Shown here: positions 46,001 to 55,663 of the stretch, piece after piece | Layout of the letters: each line of letters opens with the position of its first letter | Position numbering within the stretch: position 1 is the first letter of the stretch | NCBI RefSeq assembly: GCF_011813015.1 | Contig: NZ_QHLQ01000010.1 | Coordinates: 62,001-126,000, forward strand | DNA from: Parasedimentitalea denitrificans | GTDB lineage: Bacteria > Pseudomonadota > Alphaproteobacteria > Rhodobacterales > Rhodobacteraceae | Length of the DNA stretch: 64,000 nucleotides | Direction: 5' to 3' | Notes under the pieces: generated by a model | The model's input: the letters and a program-made list of their open reading frames with translations, nothing else | Database searches by the model: none | What the model was told of the DNA's origin: nothing | Translations under genes and position numbers: made by a program

Positions 46001-46064
46001 TGATTTGTCCGATAGGATCGGCGTGCCTGATTGCATCTGCCTTACGATTGGCACTCTCGGTCAT
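43026..46064 (-). CDS. Hybrid sensor histidine kinase with Cache-like sensor
   Basis: This 1012-residue membrane kinase has a first membrane helix (about 28-47), a periplasmic Cache-like sensor (48-297) and a second helix (about 300-320). Two PAS regions follow (about 378-490 and 500-625). The HisKA domain has His652 in GGVAHDFNNILA, and the ATPase domain has N763 in NLILNARDAM and the boxes DTGTGMS and GSGLGLPM. A C-terminal receiver domain has Asp944 in LLTDIKMPG. The phosphorelay thus ends on its own receiver; no separate output protein lies nearby. The start at 46064 is chosen because the 30 codons before it lack family features. Confidence 0.92.
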   Translation of the reverse strand: MTESANRKADAIRHADPIGQIRTIKNQLRFLLSLVAVPAMGIIVLMGVQDRRNAIDAYQDEAKRIAEKIVQRQARLTEETRLFLSELSQMPAVLSPSAPSCRAFLAHVLALSPQYSDIALSSGDGSLLCNSRPLKSARYISDPGFLQRALDENAFSVGGMVLDEAADGNGIGFAFPVKPYPDSAKPTAAVVAVVSWDWWHKALSDGGLPENAVAVIIDQAGQIAASFPRSSELPGPWISEIGPSGDVSNTSVGEVVALPDGQTRFFVHQALINRPDQEHVWMSLGVPVDAGLLAATKQTALHLAIFGGVLVVCWIAAMRLLERGVLGPIRLLRQDVQPRDLRTEEGGALGPDDVDQDSSSVSAKNGSHPVWEGATEHQRNHLEALLDATSDNYFHFDKDGRILDYRLQLERSWFKNQVNQYGNLFADVLPPAMGKKFKKEFSRFQKEKGPVTWTNQLDLDGVRHFREYRLCPIFGCDESVLMVRDASKLHLAEEQRDQSEARFQRIISNLPGMVISRRVADFKNVEITYVSPQCKDIWGFTEEEIYADAKVLESTIAPEDVRELAELAARAADEHKPYTHRFKIVARSGEIKWLETNTRAYHQEDGSLLTDGILMDVTSEVEVQQQLEKERSIALHAQKLESVGKMTGGVAHDFNNILAAIMGSLELLRDDLSEEEHLDLVDVGIGAARRGAELTGAMLAYARRARLEPQVVDLNKMVLETRKWAGRALPLGIEVETSLLTGLWLTKADISSTETALLNLILNARDAMPDGGVLTIETENAEVAKSCIDAREDEIEPGRYVVISVTDTGTGMSEKTLSQIFEPFITTKPVDTGSGLGLPMTMGFMRQSGGTVRVTSELGAGTTVKLFFKAEDEEEDGTVVTQPEVELPSSNEQSILVAEDEVNLRSVLVVTLKKAGYSVTDASSGDEALELFKANPTFDLLLTDIKMPGNLQGRELSKAVRDIAPDTPVIFMSGNIEGTTDEGNKLQKKDSQLMKPVLRADLLEAISQSLKN

Positions 46065-46556
46065 CCCCACACCTTTGACAATTGCCAACAGGCGACCAAT
46101 CGACCTGGTTGCAAATTTGTTTCCAGACTTACATTTAGCGCTCTTCCTGCACATTTCCGCTTCTAGCGAGTGTAAATCCCAAAACTCGGTTGGATGATGA
46201 AATCACTGGGCAGTCAAAACAAACAAGAAGACTGCGATGGCGCCATAGGCACCTTGCAAACGATGAGAAAGCTAGGTGACCTACCCTCTCCCACCGAGAG
46301 TGGGCCAAAGCATGTGAACGTATTTGGCTACGTCATTCATCCCGATTCACGTAATAGTGCCCACCCGAGCTACTGTTTCCATAATTGTATCGCCGAATAT
46401 ACACCAATCCCAGCGGTTTCGCAGATCAGAAAAGACGGGTAACCGCATGACTAATAACACTTTTCAAAACTGCAACACGGCAATCTCAATATTTTCAGAA
46501 AAAGTATTTTCCCCTCTGGACCTCGCCAAAATCCATAGCTATATGATCACATATAT
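46065..46556. other. Gene-free stretch before tRNA-Asn
   Basis: This gap holds only short open frames without coding character, and no conspicuous repeat. It should include the promoters of the kinase (minus) and of the tRNA (plus). Confidence 0.55.
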
Positions 46557-46631
46557 TCCGGCGTAGCTCAGCGGTAGAGCAGTTGACTGTTAATCAATTG
46601 GTCGTAGGTTCGATCCCTACCGCCGGAGCCA
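46557..46631 (+). tRNA. tRNA-Asn (GTT)
   Basis: Seventy-five bases fold as a cloverleaf: acceptor TCCGGCG / CGCCGGA, D arm with AGCTCAGCGGTAGAGC, anticodon GTT in the loop CTGTTAA, T arm with GGTTCGATCC, and an encoded CCA end. The anticodon reads Asn codons AAC and AAT. A strong terminator follows two bases later. Confidence 0.97.
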
Positions 46632-46632
46632 T

Positions 46633-46668
46633 AAAAAGCCCTTAAGCCCAAGAGCTTAAGGGCTTTTT
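46633..46668 (+). terminator. Rho-independent terminator of tRNA-Asn
   Basis: Fifteen-bp stem AAAAAGCCCTTAAGC / GCTTAAGGGCTTTTT with a 6-nt loop and a T run. Confidence 0.92.
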
Positions 46669-47327
46669 TGGTTTTTAGATACTTCTGGAATTTTCGACTT
46701 GCCACCGAATTTGTCACCATTTTTTTACGAGAAACATGAGATCCCAGTTCTTACCGTCACAACTCTATATATTACAAAATCCATTACCACTGCTAACATT
46801 TGAGCGTAAAATTCCAGACACCTACACGAATCCACCACCCACATCGAATGCGCTCAAAACTCCAAACAAACCTGTAGTTCCGACGATCAATAATATTGTT
46901 TAAAACGCCATATTCAACGCTGTCGCTCCTAATCTGGACAGACCGAATGTTTCGCCTACTTTCCTTAGAACCCGTTTCCGGTGGTGGGAACGCGGCCTGC
47001 AACGATAACAATCCACTTCGCGGCGGACCGCAGTCCTCCTGAGTTGGGCTCTTGGTTCCGAGAGAACAACGTGTCCATAACATTCGAGTAATCGACATCA
47101 GTTTTGCTGGCAGTGAATTGAGCAATCATCTCAGTGCTTTTGTCGCGCATTCGATCTTCAATATCATGCCAGACTTCCAAGATCCGCTTTTATTCTTTAT
47201 TCAATATTCATGCGCATTTGTTGGACTTCCTCATCCTGACAAACCAGCCTCCTGCGTACGTCAGCAGAGTTTGGGTTCCAAAGGCGACTTAAACTAAGAG
47301 AGGGTTTAGCTCATCTGATTGGTTTGA
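46669..47327. other. Degraded region downstream of tRNA-Asn
   Basis: The base composition is more AT-rich than in neighbouring genes. The only frame with some coding character is 46965-47180 on the minus strand (71 residues from TTG, beginning MEVWHDIEDRMRDKSTEMIAQF), possibly the end of an unknown protein. I cannot assign it. The stretch looks like gene debris together with the two pseudogenes that follow. Confidence 0.5.
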
Positions 47328-47543
47328 TTATGCGGCGTACTGCCTATGATGCAAGCGTCGCTCTTCGAACGTCTTCTGTTTGATCCTTTCTCGCTGCTGT
47401 AGAATGGCTTTGTCCCGTCCGAAGTCGACATCTTAAGGTGTGACGTTGTTCAGGATCTCGTGGAATCGCTAGTGGTTGCAGTGGTCGACGAAGGCTCCGA
47501 TCTGGGCTTCGAGATCATCTGGGAGCAAGTAGTTTTCTAGCAG
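47328..47543 (-). pseudogene. Fragment of an IS3-family transposase (C-terminal end)
   Basis: Read on the minus strand this gives LLENYLLPDDLEAQIGAFVDHCNH, a stop, RFHEILNNVTP, a stop, and DVDFGRDKAILQQRERIKQKTFEERRLHHRQYAA before the natural stop at 47328. This is the end of the integrase-core transposase (OrfB) of IS3-type elements, with two internal stop codons and no upstream part. Neither inverted terminal repeats nor a target duplication could be seen. Confidence 0.8.
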
Positions 47544-47545
47544 TT

Positions 47546-48213
47546 TGGATTATAACGCGCTTTGGCCTGCGCGCCGCTATCGTTTCAGGACTTCTTGTGA
47601 AGACGGCAGCCTCCGGAGCTCGTGGACAGGTACAATCTGCTGCAATGTTGTTTTCTGCATCAGCTGAAATGGGATTGGGTGTTACCGTGTTCCAGACAGC
47701 TCTTCCTGCTGCAACGCGTATTTGGACGCCCACGCATGTCGCACTTGGCAGCTCAGTTTACCTCAATGATATGATGATTGGCGAATTGTCGGGGGCTGGT
47801 CTGACTCTACCCGTTGAACCCCATTGGCAGAGAGCGATTGGCGATTTGCTTTGGTCCTTTGGTCTATCCCATTACTGCTGATTGCATTGTTAGTGGCGCT
47901 GACGCGCTCTCCTAGGGATCAATCCGCAATAGAAAGAGCCAGGCTGCCGAGTCTCCGTCACATAGCATCGTTGCCCAAATGGAATGACCTACGCGTCTGG
48001 CGTTACGGGTTGCTCTTGGGCAGGTCAGTTGTCGCCTTCTTCGTGGTAAACGCCTATTCCGGTTTAATCCTCCAAGCGAGGGGAGAATACGATGCTGCAA
48101 AAGAGTTTCACTTAGCCTACAACACTACACCGTTGCTTGCCTCATTTGCAGTACTGAGGGTGCCGCGTTGGGTCTGTGCCCGTGCCCATTTTGGGCTGGA
48201 AACAGCTGATTGA
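47546..48213 (+). pseudogene. Broken MFS transporter (CynX-like)
   Basis: Remnant of a major facilitator transporter in at least two frames. The first part (to about 47820) reads RFGLRAAIVSGLLV and TPTHVALGSSVYLNDMMIGELSGAGLTLP, both typical of helices 3-6. The second part (from about 47826) reads WRFALVLWSIPLLLIALLVALTRSP and WRYGLLLGRSVVAFFVVNAYSGLIL, helices 6-8. Start and end of the gene are missing, and it begins directly beside the transposase fragment, which suggests the insertion destroyed it. Confidence 0.75.
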
Positions 48214-48261
48214 TGAGACCTGCACCAAAGGCAGTGTCTGACGTCAGACAAGTACTCAAAA

Positions 48262-49521
48262 TCAGATCAACAGAAGTGAAAGCACAGGGAAATAGCTCAG
48301 CAAGACGAGAATGAATGCAACAACCAAGAGGAATGGCCACAACGCTTTCAGAATTTCACCGGGTGTTGTGTTACTCATCGCTGAGGCGATATAAAGCCCG
48401 ATCCCAACCGGCGGCGTCAACAGGCCCAAAGCAAGGTTCAGGCAAACCACAACCCCAAACTGGTAAGGGCTGATGTCATAGGATCCCATCGCAATTGGCA
48501 ACAAAATCGGGGTGATAAGAATGATTGCGGCGATGCCGTCGATTACCATACCCACCACCAACAACGCTGCATTCACGATCAGCAGGAATAGGAACGGATC
48601 GGATGTGACCGAGGTAATCAGGCTCGCCAGTTTCTGCGGTACCTCTTCATAAATGATGACCCAACCAAACACACTGGCCGCGGCAATCATAAAGATGATC
48701 ATCGACGCGTTGGCAGCAGTGCGCGTGAACATCTCTCCCAAATGGGATGGCTTCAATTCACCATAGAACAGCCAGCCAACAAGAAAGGCGATCAAAGAGG
48801 CGATGGCAGCGGACTCGGTTGGAGTGGCTATCCCAAACAGAATTCCACCGATGATAGAAAGTGGGATCAAAAGGGCGGGCATCGCATCAAGAAGGGCGTT
48901 AGCGGCCTGCTTGCGCGTTAGCCAAGCGCCTTTAGGGAATTGGTGCACCCAGCCAATGACTGTAATTACAAGGGCGAAGGCCGAGGCTAAAAGCAAACCA
49001 GGGATGATCCCGGCTATGAACATTTCGCCAATGGGGATTTGCGCCAACACACCATAGATCACAAACATCATCGATGGGGGAATAACCGGAGCCAGAAGCC
49101 CACCCGCAGCTGTTGTGGCGGCCGCAAATCCTTTGTCATGGCCTTCTTCCTCCATTGCCGGCACCATCGCCCGCGACATAACCGCGATCTGCGCTGTGGC
49201 GGAGCCAATGATCGCGGCCATGAACATGTTGGCCAGTAGGTTGATATAGGCCAGACCACCGCGAAAACCGCCGACAAAAACCCGCGCAGCATTGATCAGC
49301 CGCTTTGTCATGCCACCTTCGTTCATCAACTCTCCTGTTAGCATAAACAGCGGAATTGCCAGCAGGCCGTAGTTCTCCAATCCGCCGAACATTTTTAAGG
49401 CGATACTGTCATAAAGAACCGTATTGCCGCTCTGCCAGATGTACCAAACAGCAGCGATGACCAGAACGATGGCCACGGGGACCGACAGGATCAATGTGGC
49501 AAGGAAAATGAATGCAGTCAT
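48262..49521 (-). CDS. dctM: TRAP transporter large permease (DctM type)
   Basis: This 419-residue integral membrane protein with about twelve helices is the transporting subunit of a TRAP system, driven by a sodium or proton gradient. Family features include FMLTGELMNEGGMTKRLI, AAIIGSATAQIAVMSRAMVPAMEEEGHDKGFAAATTAAGGLLAPVIPPS (in parts) and GLLTPPVGIGLYIAS near the end. Its start overlaps the DctQ stop (ATGA). Substrate unknown; the gene context points to an aromatic or amino acid-derived acid. Confidence 0.93.
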   Translation of the reverse strand: MTAFIFLATLILSVPVAIVLVIAAVWYIWQSGNTVLYDSIALKMFGGLENYGLLAIPLFMLTGELMNEGGMTKRLINAARVFVGGFRGGLAYINLLANMFMAAIIGSATAQIAVMSRAMVPAMEEEGHDKGFAAATTAAGGLLAPVIPPSMMFVIYGVLAQIPIGEMFIAGIIPGLLLASAFALVITVIGWVHQFPKGAWLTRKQAANALLDAMPALLIPLSIIGGILFGIATPTESAAIASLIAFLVGWLFYGELKPSHLGEMFTRTAANASMIIFMIAAASVFGWVIIYEEVPQKLASLITSVTSDPFLFLLIVNAALLVVGMVIDGIAAIILITPILLPIAMGSYDISPYQFGVVVCLNLALGLLTPPVGIGLYIASAMSNTTPGEILKALWPFLLVVAFILVLLSYFPVLSLLLI

Positions 49522-50051
49522 TGGTCTGCCTCCCGAACTGGATTGGAAAACAAGTGCATCGCGGAATGAAGCACAGCTCCGAAGGCAAAAAACCACATCA
49601 CCAGCCAGAACAAATATTTCGGCACACCCAGCGTCGAAGTCGGCTCTGCATAGATGAAATTGAACGTTGCGCCCTGAAACGCCACTGTATCAAATCCAGC
49701 GCGGGCAAGCTCAAGCGGTGAGAACCAGCGCCAGCAAAACCACACCACGGCAATTGCAAAGGCGAACACTATCAGATCAACCACCTTTTCGATTATGGCC
49801 TTGACCGCAAGGGGCACGGCGTCTGTGAGCAACGTAATTGAAACCGAGGTTCGGTAGTGCATTGCCGCGGATGCGCCAAAAAACGTCATCCACACCATCG
49901 TATAAATGGCCAATTCATCGACCCAAAACAGCGCAGCGCCAAGAGAGCGGGTCGCCACGTTTAACAAGATCAAGAGGGTAATCATTAGCGCCAGAAAGGC
50001 CGAGCACCATAGCTCCATTTTCGCCCAAGATCGTGATAGCAGATAGAGCAT
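49518..50051 (-). CDS. dctQ: TRAP transporter small permease (DctQ type)
   Basis: A 177-residue protein with four membrane helices, the small membrane subunit that pairs with DctM. The conserved start of helix 2, FWVDELAIYTMVWMTFFGASAAMHYR, is present. It follows DctP by 65 bases and overlaps DctM by four bases, which fixes the start of DctM. Confidence 0.9.
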   Translation of the reverse strand: MLYLLSRSWAKMELWCSAFLALMITLLILLNVATRSLGAALFWVDELAIYTMVWMTFFGASAAMHYRTSVSITLLTDAVPLAVKAIIEKVVDLIVFAFAIAVVWFCWRWFSPLELARAGFDTVAFQGATFNFIYAEPTSTLGVPKYLFWLVMWFFAFGAVLHSAMHLFSNPVREADQ

Positions 50052-50116
50052 ATACCCCCCTCCCCCAAGAAAAGGACGCAGGCATACCCGCGTCCCTTAG
50101 TCATAGGTGTTATTTC

Positions 50117-51678
<1,562 letters not shown>

Positions 51679-51803
51679 GGTACCCTCCTCTTTCACTAAA
51701 CCCTGAGAGATATTGGCCATAACAGCAAAGGCTATTGCAGGAAGTAGGTATCGGAAAATCTTATATCGGGAATGCATTGGAAACGTCTACGTCCAGCATC
51801 CCG

Positions 51804-52700
51804 TTACAACCGGACCAGCAATGCGGTTCCAACTAGGACAAGACCCACACAAAGGATAATCTTGGCGTTCAATTGGGCGCCATCCCCCGACAAAATGGCT
51901 GCAAGCGCAGCCGCGAAAATGACTTCAAGCGTTCCGAGAACCGCAACCACAGGAACCGAGGCAGAACTGAGAGCAAAGAACTGCAACATCTGGCCGATAC
52001 TAAGTGACAGTGCCGCCACCCATTGCCATGGCCCGTTTTGTGCAAGCGACCACATTATGGAATTCCGAAATCCACTGCGAAAACATGCTCTAGCAATCAG
52101 CCAGACCAGTCCGGCTAAGGCCCCAACAAATGTCCCGAAAGCAGGATCAGGAACACTTTCCATCCCCAAGCTGCGCAGGCAGTACGCCATCGCATAGAAC
52201 GCTGCTGAACTAACGGCCCAGACATACCCCGATAGCACCCCAGAAGGCAGGCGGCCCGCAGGTCCAAAAAACAACAGCACCGCGGTTAGAACGATTGCAC
52301 CGCCGGTCGTCTCTCTTACTCCTGGAACAGTGCCTAGGATCAAAAAGGCAAATGGCACTGCGAATACCGGAGTCAAACGTCTAAGGATGCTGGCACGGAC
52401 GGCACCAAGCCGTTCGGTGGAAACATAGAGGCAGATACGGCCAAAGACGATCGAGAACAGCCCGGCCAGCGCAAATATTAACAGGCCCCAGCGACCATCT
52501 GCAGTTTCGAACCGTTCCAGTCCCACATGCCCGAACTTCTGCCAGATAAAGCCACTTATTACCGCCGTCAGAATGACGGAGAGCAATAGGCCGTTGTCAT
52601 GACTTTTGCCCCCCTGCCCCCGAACGATCGCAACACTCGCCGCGCCATAGAACAGCGCCGACAACAATACGAGGATTTCCCCAGGCATCAGCGTCGACAC
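51804..52700 (-). CDS. EamA/DMT-family transporter
   Basis: This 298-residue membrane protein has ten helices in two EamA repeats. It begins MSTLMPGEILVLLSALFYGAASV and ends with the second repeat motif VPVVAVLGTLEVIFAAALAAILSGD. The family exports amino acids and metabolites. It starts 15 bases after the DapA-like gene and probably belongs to the same transcript, so export of a pathway intermediate or uptake of a precursor is plausible. Confidence 0.9.
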   Translation of the reverse strand: MSTLMPGEILVLLSALFYGAASVAIVRGQGGKSHDNGLLLSVILTAVISGFIWQKFGHVGLERFETADGRWGLLIFALAGLFSIVFGRICLYVSTERLGAVRASILRRLTPVFAVPFAFLILGTVPGVRETTGGAIVLTAVLLFFGPAGRLPSGVLSGYVWAVSSAAFYAMAYCLRSLGMESVPDPAFGTFVGALAGLVWLIARACFRSGFRNSIMWSLAQNGPWQWVAALSLSIGQMLQFFALSSASVPVVAVLGTLEVIFAAALAAILSGDGAQLNAKIILCVGLVLVGTALLVRL

Positions 52701-52715
52701 CAGTCGGGCATGGCT

Positions 52716-53669
52716 CTACAGCTTCAAGCCGCATCTCTCAAACGCATGTCGAACGGTCGCTTTTTCAGCCTCTGTCAGCTCCAACATCGGATGACGAACC
52801 GCACCACCGACTTGACCTAAGAGTTCTTGCCAGTACTTGCCATGAGCTGTGGGCTTGCCACCCGGTTTGGTACTTTTGATGGCTTCGCGAACAGGGTTCA
52901 GGCTATCGCGCACCTTACGGGCTTCAGCGAATTTCCTTTGAAATGCCAATTGAGTATATTCGTGCATCCGCATGTCGTTTTTTGTCTGCAGCTGATAGGG
53001 CGGCGATGAGCAAAGGTAGAGCTTCCAGTCCAGCTCCTTAATGTTGTCCAGCCAATCACCCTCGGCGGATGTTGAAACGTGGATCTTGTCGCCGATCATG
53101 TGGCTCAGCCGCTTATACATCTCACGTGGCACAGAATATTTGATCGCCATGATGTTTGGCAATTCAGCGATGCGCGCACAGGTCTCAGGCTCCATCAGGT
53201 AGCCACTGTCCGGGTGGCTCCACATGGCGATGCCGATATCCAGACGGTCACAAAGATACTTGTAGTAATTGAACAGAACTTCGTCGCGATCACTGCAAAA
53301 GCTGAGCACCGGCGCATGCACGACCACATAGTCGGCGCCGCAGTCCTGAGCGTGACGGCCCAGTTCAAGCACCGTATTCACGTTCTGATCCGAGATCGAC
53401 ATGATTGTACCGGCTTTGTCGCCACACTCATCAACGGCAAGCGTCATATTGCGCTTACGTTCTTCAAGACTCATTGAGAAGAACTCACCCTGCTTACCAG
53501 CAATGAACAGCCCCTGAATTTCCAGGTCATCAATCCAATGGCGAATGTTGCTGCGCAGGCCCGTTTCGTTAAGCGAGCCGTCCTCGGCAAACGGGTTCAG
53601 GGCTGCAGCCCAAATTCCGCGCATATTTTCACGCGCATATTCCTTGGCCTCAAATTTAGAGTATTTCAT
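52716..53669 (-). CDS. DapA/NanA-family aldolase or hydro-lyase, atypical active site
   Basis: The 317-residue protein is a TIM barrel of the dihydrodipicolinate synthase/N-acetylneuraminate lyase family. The Schiff-base Lys stands in IMAIKYSVPREMY. The usual GTTGE loop reads AGKQGEFFSMSLEER, and the usual Tyr-bearing YYN stretch reads VVVHAPVLSF. It is thus not a lysine-pathway DapA but an aldolase or dehydratase acting on another 2-oxo acid. First gene of the leftward operon, facing the aspartate dehydrogenase-like gene across about 157 bases. The start at 53669 is the family-typical one. Confidence 0.88.
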   Translation of the reverse strand: MKYSKFEAKEYARENMRGIWAAALNPFAEDGSLNETGLRSNIRHWIDDLEIQGLFIAGKQGEFFSMSLEERKRNMTLAVDECGDKAGTIMSISDQNVNTVLELGRHAQDCGADYVVVHAPVLSFCSDRDEVLFNYYKYLCDRLDIGIAMWSHPDSGYLMEPETCARIAELPNIMAIKYSVPREMYKRLSHMIGDKIHVSTSAEGDWLDNIKELDWKLYLCSSPPYQLQTKNDMRMHEYTQLAFQRKFAEARKVRDSLNPVREAIKSTKPGGKPTAHGKYWQELLGQVGGAVRHPMLELTEAEKATVRHAFERCGLKL

Positions 53670-53826
53670 TGCGTGCACCTTGTGTGGATGTCGGCTGGCT
53701 TTGTCGCCTTTCTGCGCGCAAACCAAGGGATCGGCCAATTCGAAACGTCAAAAACAGATATCAAAAAAAACTATACCAAATCAATCTGAGTTAAAGCTAC
53801 ATAGCGCCAGCAAACTGGAGACGGCA

Positions 53827-54606
53827 ATGATTGTAGGAATTATCGGCAATGGGGCGATCGCCCGCCATGTGAGAGAGCATATCGCGTCATCCAACCATAT
53901 TCTTGGCGCTGTCTTGCTACGACCGGAACGGCGCGGGGAACACCAGGGCGACCAGCATGTCTACTCAGTCGACGAACTGCCGGACGATCTGGATCTGATG
54001 ATCGACTGCGCCGGACACAGTGCTTTGTCGGCCTATGGCGCAGAAATCTTGCAACGCGGTACAAATCTGATCACGGTTTCAATTGGCGCTTTGGCGGACC
54101 AAAACCTGTATAATAAATTGCAAGAATCCACCTTGTGGGGCAATGCAAAGCTTCACCTTGCAAGCGGCGCAATTGGGGCCCTGGATTGCCTGCAAGCCGC
54201 ACGGACCGGTAAACTTGAAAGCGTCACCTATGTAGGGCGAAAACCGCCTAGAGGATGGGCTGGATCGCCCGGCGAACAGGTGATTGACCTAGACGCGTTG
54301 ACCACTGGGGCCGTCGTGCATTTCGAAGGATCAGCACGCGAGGCAGCAATAGCTTACCCCAAAAACGCCAATGTTGCCGCTGCGGTGGCACTGGCTGGAT
54401 TAGGGTTTGAGAAAACAAGTGTGAAGCTGATTGCAGATGCTGCCGTCTCGCAGAATATCCACGAGATTGAAGCGATCGGTGATTTTGGCAGCTTTCAGTT
54501 CCAGATCCGAGGTAAATCTTTGCCTGATAACCCTCGTAGTTCGGCGCTTGCAGCCATGAGTGTGGTCAGTAAGCTAGAGCAACTCACCAACCCAATTATG
54601 TTGTAG
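53827..54606 (+). CDS. L-aspartate dehydrogenase-like protein
   Basis: The 259-residue protein has a Rossmann N-terminus (IVGIIGNGAIARHVREH) and the aspartate dehydrogenase C-terminal core: LHLASGAIGALDCLQAA, YPKNANVAAAVALAGLGFEKTSVKLIADAAVSQNIHEIEA (in parts) and GDFGSFQFQIRGKSLPDNP. AspDH deaminates aspartate to oxaloacetate or, with NadA, feeds iminoaspartate into NAD synthesis. No nadA or nadC lies near, so a catabolic amine dehydrogenase role in this cluster is likelier. First gene of the rightward operon; LysR follows after eight bases. Confidence 0.88.
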   Translation: MIVGIIGNGAIARHVREHIASSNHILGAVLLRPERRGEHQGDQHVYSVDELPDDLDLMIDCAGHSALSAYGAEILQRGTNLITVSIGALADQNLYNKLQESTLWGNAKLHLASGAIGALDCLQAARTGKLESVTYVGRKPPRGWAGSPGEQVIDLDALTTGAVVHFEGSAREAAIAYPKNANVAAAVALAGLGFEKTSVKLIADAAVSQNIHEIEAIGDFGSFQFQIRGKSLPDNPRSSALAAMSVVSKLEQLTNPIML

Positions 54607-54614
54607 AAATCGCG

Positions 54615-55559
54615 ATGGCCGCCAAGCACTCCCGAATTGTTGATCGCGCCCTTAGCCGCCTAAAGCTACGGCAACTTCGGTTGCTTGTCGCCGTTGGCCG
54701 CCATGGCAACATTCAGAATGCCGCGCGCGAGTTGGGTGTTTCGCAACCTGCGGCCACCAAAATGATCCAGGACCTTGAGCTGGATTTTGAGGTCACACTG
54801 TTTCAACGCACCAATCGCGGTGTCATCCCAACCGTATTTGGCGATACTCTGATCCGTCACGGGAAGCTTATTTTTGCTCAGGTTTCCAGTGCCGCACAGG
54901 AGCTGGATGACCTGAATGAAGGCAGCAGTGGTCGCGTGGTCATTGGTACGCTTCTGGCCGCTTCCCCCAGCTTGCTACCAGGTGCCATCGAAATTCTGCT
55001 AACGGAGCGGCCGAAAGTTGCGGTAAAAATCACAGAAGGAACCAATGAAGTTCTGATGCCCGCCTTGCTGTCGGGTGAAATTGATATGGTCGTGGGGCGC
55101 CTTCCGTCTCAGCGCCATAGGGACAAAATAGTCCAGGAAAAGCTTTACGATGAACGCATCCATGCGGTCGTTGGTGCGCACCATCCACTGGCTGCCGAGC
55201 CGTCAGTCTCCTTCGAACAACTTAGGCCCTTTGGTTGGATATTGCCCCCGTTAGAGACGTCGCTGCGCAGACAGGTTGATCAGTTCTTTGTCAGCCAAGA
55301 GCAATATGCACCGCCCAACTACCTTGAATCCGTGTCATATCTTGCAAATCGCGCGCTTTTACGGTCCCGCAATCTAATCAGCTTGATGCCTGCACATGTT
55401 GTTTCCGAGGACGTTGAAAACGGGCTGCTAAAGAGACTGGCCTGGACCGTTCCCTTTGGCGCCGGCCCTGTTGGCCTGTCTTACCGAAGCGAAGATAGTC
55501 TATCGCCGGCTGGTCGCGCATTTTTGCAGGCTCTGCATCACACTGCAGAGAGAATGTAG
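54615..55559 (+). CDS. LysR-family regulator of the kynurenine-type cluster
   Basis: A 314-residue regulator with a helix-turn-helix at about 20-75 (LRLLVAVGRHGNIQNAARELGVSQPAATKMIQDLE) and a full effector domain. It resembles the GbpR/CbbR-like aromatic catabolism group. Placed between the aspartate dehydrogenase gene and the aldehyde dehydrogenase gene on the same strand, it probably controls both divergent transcripts from the region near 53.75 kb. No obvious T-N11-A box could be fixed. Confidence 0.9.
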   Translation: MAAKHSRIVDRALSRLKLRQLRLLVAVGRHGNIQNAARELGVSQPAATKMIQDLELDFEVTLFQRTNRGVIPTVFGDTLIRHGKLIFAQVSSAAQELDDLNEGSSGRVVIGTLLAASPSLLPGAIEILLTERPKVAVKITEGTNEVLMPALLSGEIDMVVGRLPSQRHRDKIVQEKLYDERIHAVVGAHHPLAAEPSVSFEQLRPFGWILPPLETSLRRQVDQFFVSQEQYAPPNYLESVSYLANRALLRSRNLISLMPAHVVSEDVENGLLKRLAWTVPFGAGPVGLSYRSEDSLSPAGRAFLQALHHTAERM

Positions 55560-55663
55560 CCTCAGCTATTCCACTTTCTTATACCTGTATTCAGCCAATT
55601 CACTTGATGAAGCAGTCAGTTTTGCATGATCTGTAGGCAGACAATTGAGGAGGCACGCGGTTC

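Noticed and set aside
46557-46631. attL/attR pair formed by tRNA-Asn
   Set aside because: No second copy of the tRNA 3' end was seen in the window and no integrase lies nearby.
53827-54606. Homoserine dehydrogenase or generic Gfo/Idh oxidoreductase in place of AspDH
   Set aside because: The order of the ANVAAAVALAG, HEIEA and GDFGSF motifs and the length of 259 residues fit aspartate dehydrogenase better.
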